Origin: an uncultured Pelagibacteraceae bacterium
Lineage (GTDB): Bacteria > Pseudomonadota > Alphaproteobacteria > Pelagibacterales > Pelagibacteraceae
Direction: 5' to 3'
Length of the DNA: 64,000 bases
NCBI GenBank assembly: GCA_902585415.1
Contig: CACIDN010000004.1
Span: 20,271-84,270, forward strand
In this document: one piece after another, positions 63,154 to 64,000 of the stretch
How the letters are laid out: every line of letters starts with the position of its first letter
Numbering within the stretch: the first letter of the stretch is position 1
The notes under the pieces: model-generated
What the model saw: only the letters and a program-made list of their open reading frames with translations
What the model was told of the DNA's origin: nothing
Databases searched by the model: none
Translations under genes and position numbers: made by a program

Positions 63154-64000
63154 TAAGCGCTCTCTATATTTGAAAAATTTATATAATTATTGAAGGTTTT
63201 ACATAACAATTGTAAAAGTTCCAAACGATTTTTTTTTAAAACCTCATCATCATCATTGACAATTACATCCTCAAAAAAATTTGATACTTCTATTTTTGCT
63301 TCTGCCAACACCTCAAGAGTTTTCTCACAATTCTCTCCACTACCTAGACTTGTAAAATATTTTCTTATCTCCTGTATCTTTTTATATAATTTTTTTTCAG
63401 AGTCATTTTTAAACAATCCTGGATCAGTAGTCTCAGATAATTCGATTTTATTTTTTTTGAACTCATCACTTAAAATATTTGAGGCTCTTTTATATGAGAA
63501 AATAATATCTTGACCTATATTTTTATCGATTAGTTTATTTAAAAAAAATGCTTTATTAAAAATTTTATAAATTTGATCTATATTGTAACTGCTCATAGAA
63601 CATTCGATAATATCTGGTCTAATATTTTTTTCTTTCATATAAAATCTTAGTCTATCTGATATAAATCTATATAAATCATCTTGGGCTAGTTTAATGTCAA
63701 AATTTACGTCTTGTTCACTAAAAAGTAAAAATGAATAATTTATTATGTCTTTTAATTTAATTTCTAATTTATTATCTACTATTAGCCTGATAAGACCAAT
63801 AGCGGATCTTCTCAATGCAAATGGGTCTTTTGAACTAGTGGGTTTTAAATTAATTGCAAAGAAACCTGAAAGAGTATCTAACTTATCGCTCATAGCTAAC
63901 GTAACAGAGTAAGGTTTTTTTGGAGTTTTAGTTTCTGGACCTATAGGTAGATAATGTTCTCTTATAGCTAAGCATATATCTTTGTCAAAACCTTGTGATT
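63153..64000 (-). CDS. glyS: glycine-tRNA ligase beta subunit, C-terminal part (partial)
   Basis: The frame stays open to the window edge; an internal ATG near 63893 is not the start. The visible part includes REHYLPIGPETKTPKKP, MSDKLDTLSGFFAI and SSKDPFALRRSAIGLIRL, landmarks of the GlyS subunit, then the helical DALR-like C-terminal domain. Together with the alpha subunit (outside the window) it charges tRNA-Gly. About 282 residues of roughly 690 are present. Confidence 0.93.
   Translation of the reverse strand, partial: SQGFDKDICLAIREHYLPIGPETKTPKKPYSVTLAMSDKLDTLSGFFAINLKPTSSKDPFALRRSAIGLIRLIVDNKLEIKLKDIINYSFLLFSEQDVNFDIKLAQDDLYRFISDRLRFYMKEKNIRPDIIECSMSSYNIDQIYKIFNKAFFLNKLIDKNIGQDIIFSYKRASNILSDEFKKNKIELSETTDPGLFKNDSEKKLYKKIQEIRKYFTSLGSGENCEKTLEVLAEAKIEVSNFFEDVIVNDDDEVLKKNRLELLQLLCKTFNNYINFSNIESA

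Overview
The window is strongly AT-rich and very tightly packed: most neighbouring genes abut or overlap by 1 to 26 bases. It reads as a streamlined marine alphaproteobacterium of the SAR11 (Pelagibacter) type. The supports are a blue-tuned proteorhodopsin next to a 2Fe-2S ferredoxin and a ferredoxin reductase, an alphaproteobacterial SOS box of the form GAAC-N7-GAAC in front of umuDC, and recA, alaS and icd in the same neighbourhood. The species assignment is an inference from gene content; no rRNA is present.

Layout. 1-4919: housekeeping genes, all on the minus strand (guaA partial, a small TPR protein, a CBS-less guaB, rlmE, a GT-A glycosyltransferase, pssA, psd). 4997-6211: icd on the plus strand. 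6208-36818: a block of about 30 kb devoted to type IV pili and a surface-signalling system. It holds pilY1, minor pilins, pilT, an autotransporter-like protein, a CHASE2-SpoIIE phosphatase, a FecR protein with a huge lysine-rich tail, a TPR/beta-barrel protein, a lipoprotein, two pilins, two STAS antagonists plus an RsbW-like kinase on the opposite strand, pilC, pilB, a lipoprotein secretin, pilP, pilO, a fused pilM-pilN, a gene-free region with eight copies of a 10-bp motif, a small membrane protein, a GAF-SpoIIE phosphatase, and prepilin peptidase. 36811-45584: alaS, recA, tolC, a glycerate-kinase-like gene, two GFA-type zinc proteins and SOS-controlled umuDC. 45602-50078: an ammonium transporter fused to a third SpoIIE phosphatase, then a three-gene envelope glycosyl-transfer operon containing a 42-residue membrane protein. 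50160-53376: dksA (finger cysteines mostly lost), a glutathione transferase, ferredoxin reductase, ferredoxin and proteorhodopsin. 53592-64000: prpE, a glycosyltransferase, dihydroorotase, ygfZ, tRNA-Leu(GAG), nadA, nadC, ppdK and the 3' part of glyS.

How it fits together. The pilus block contains every core part of a type IVa pilus: extension and retraction ATPases, platform, secretin, alignment complex, major and minor pilins, tip adhesin and prepilin peptidase. Threaded through it are the parts of a partner-switching cascade: one anti-sigma-type kinase, two antagonists and two SpoIIE phosphatases with different sensors, with a third phosphatase fused to the Amt ammonium channel 10 kb away. 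No sigma factor lies in the window, so the output is unknown. A reasonable hypothesis is that ammonium, cytoplasmic and periplasmic cues converge on the two STAS proteins to set pilus or surface behaviour. The block appears to sit between icd and alaS-recA, which are near each other in many alphaproteobacteria. The most unexplained DNA is the motif array at 33796-34131, directly upstream of the pilMN operon.
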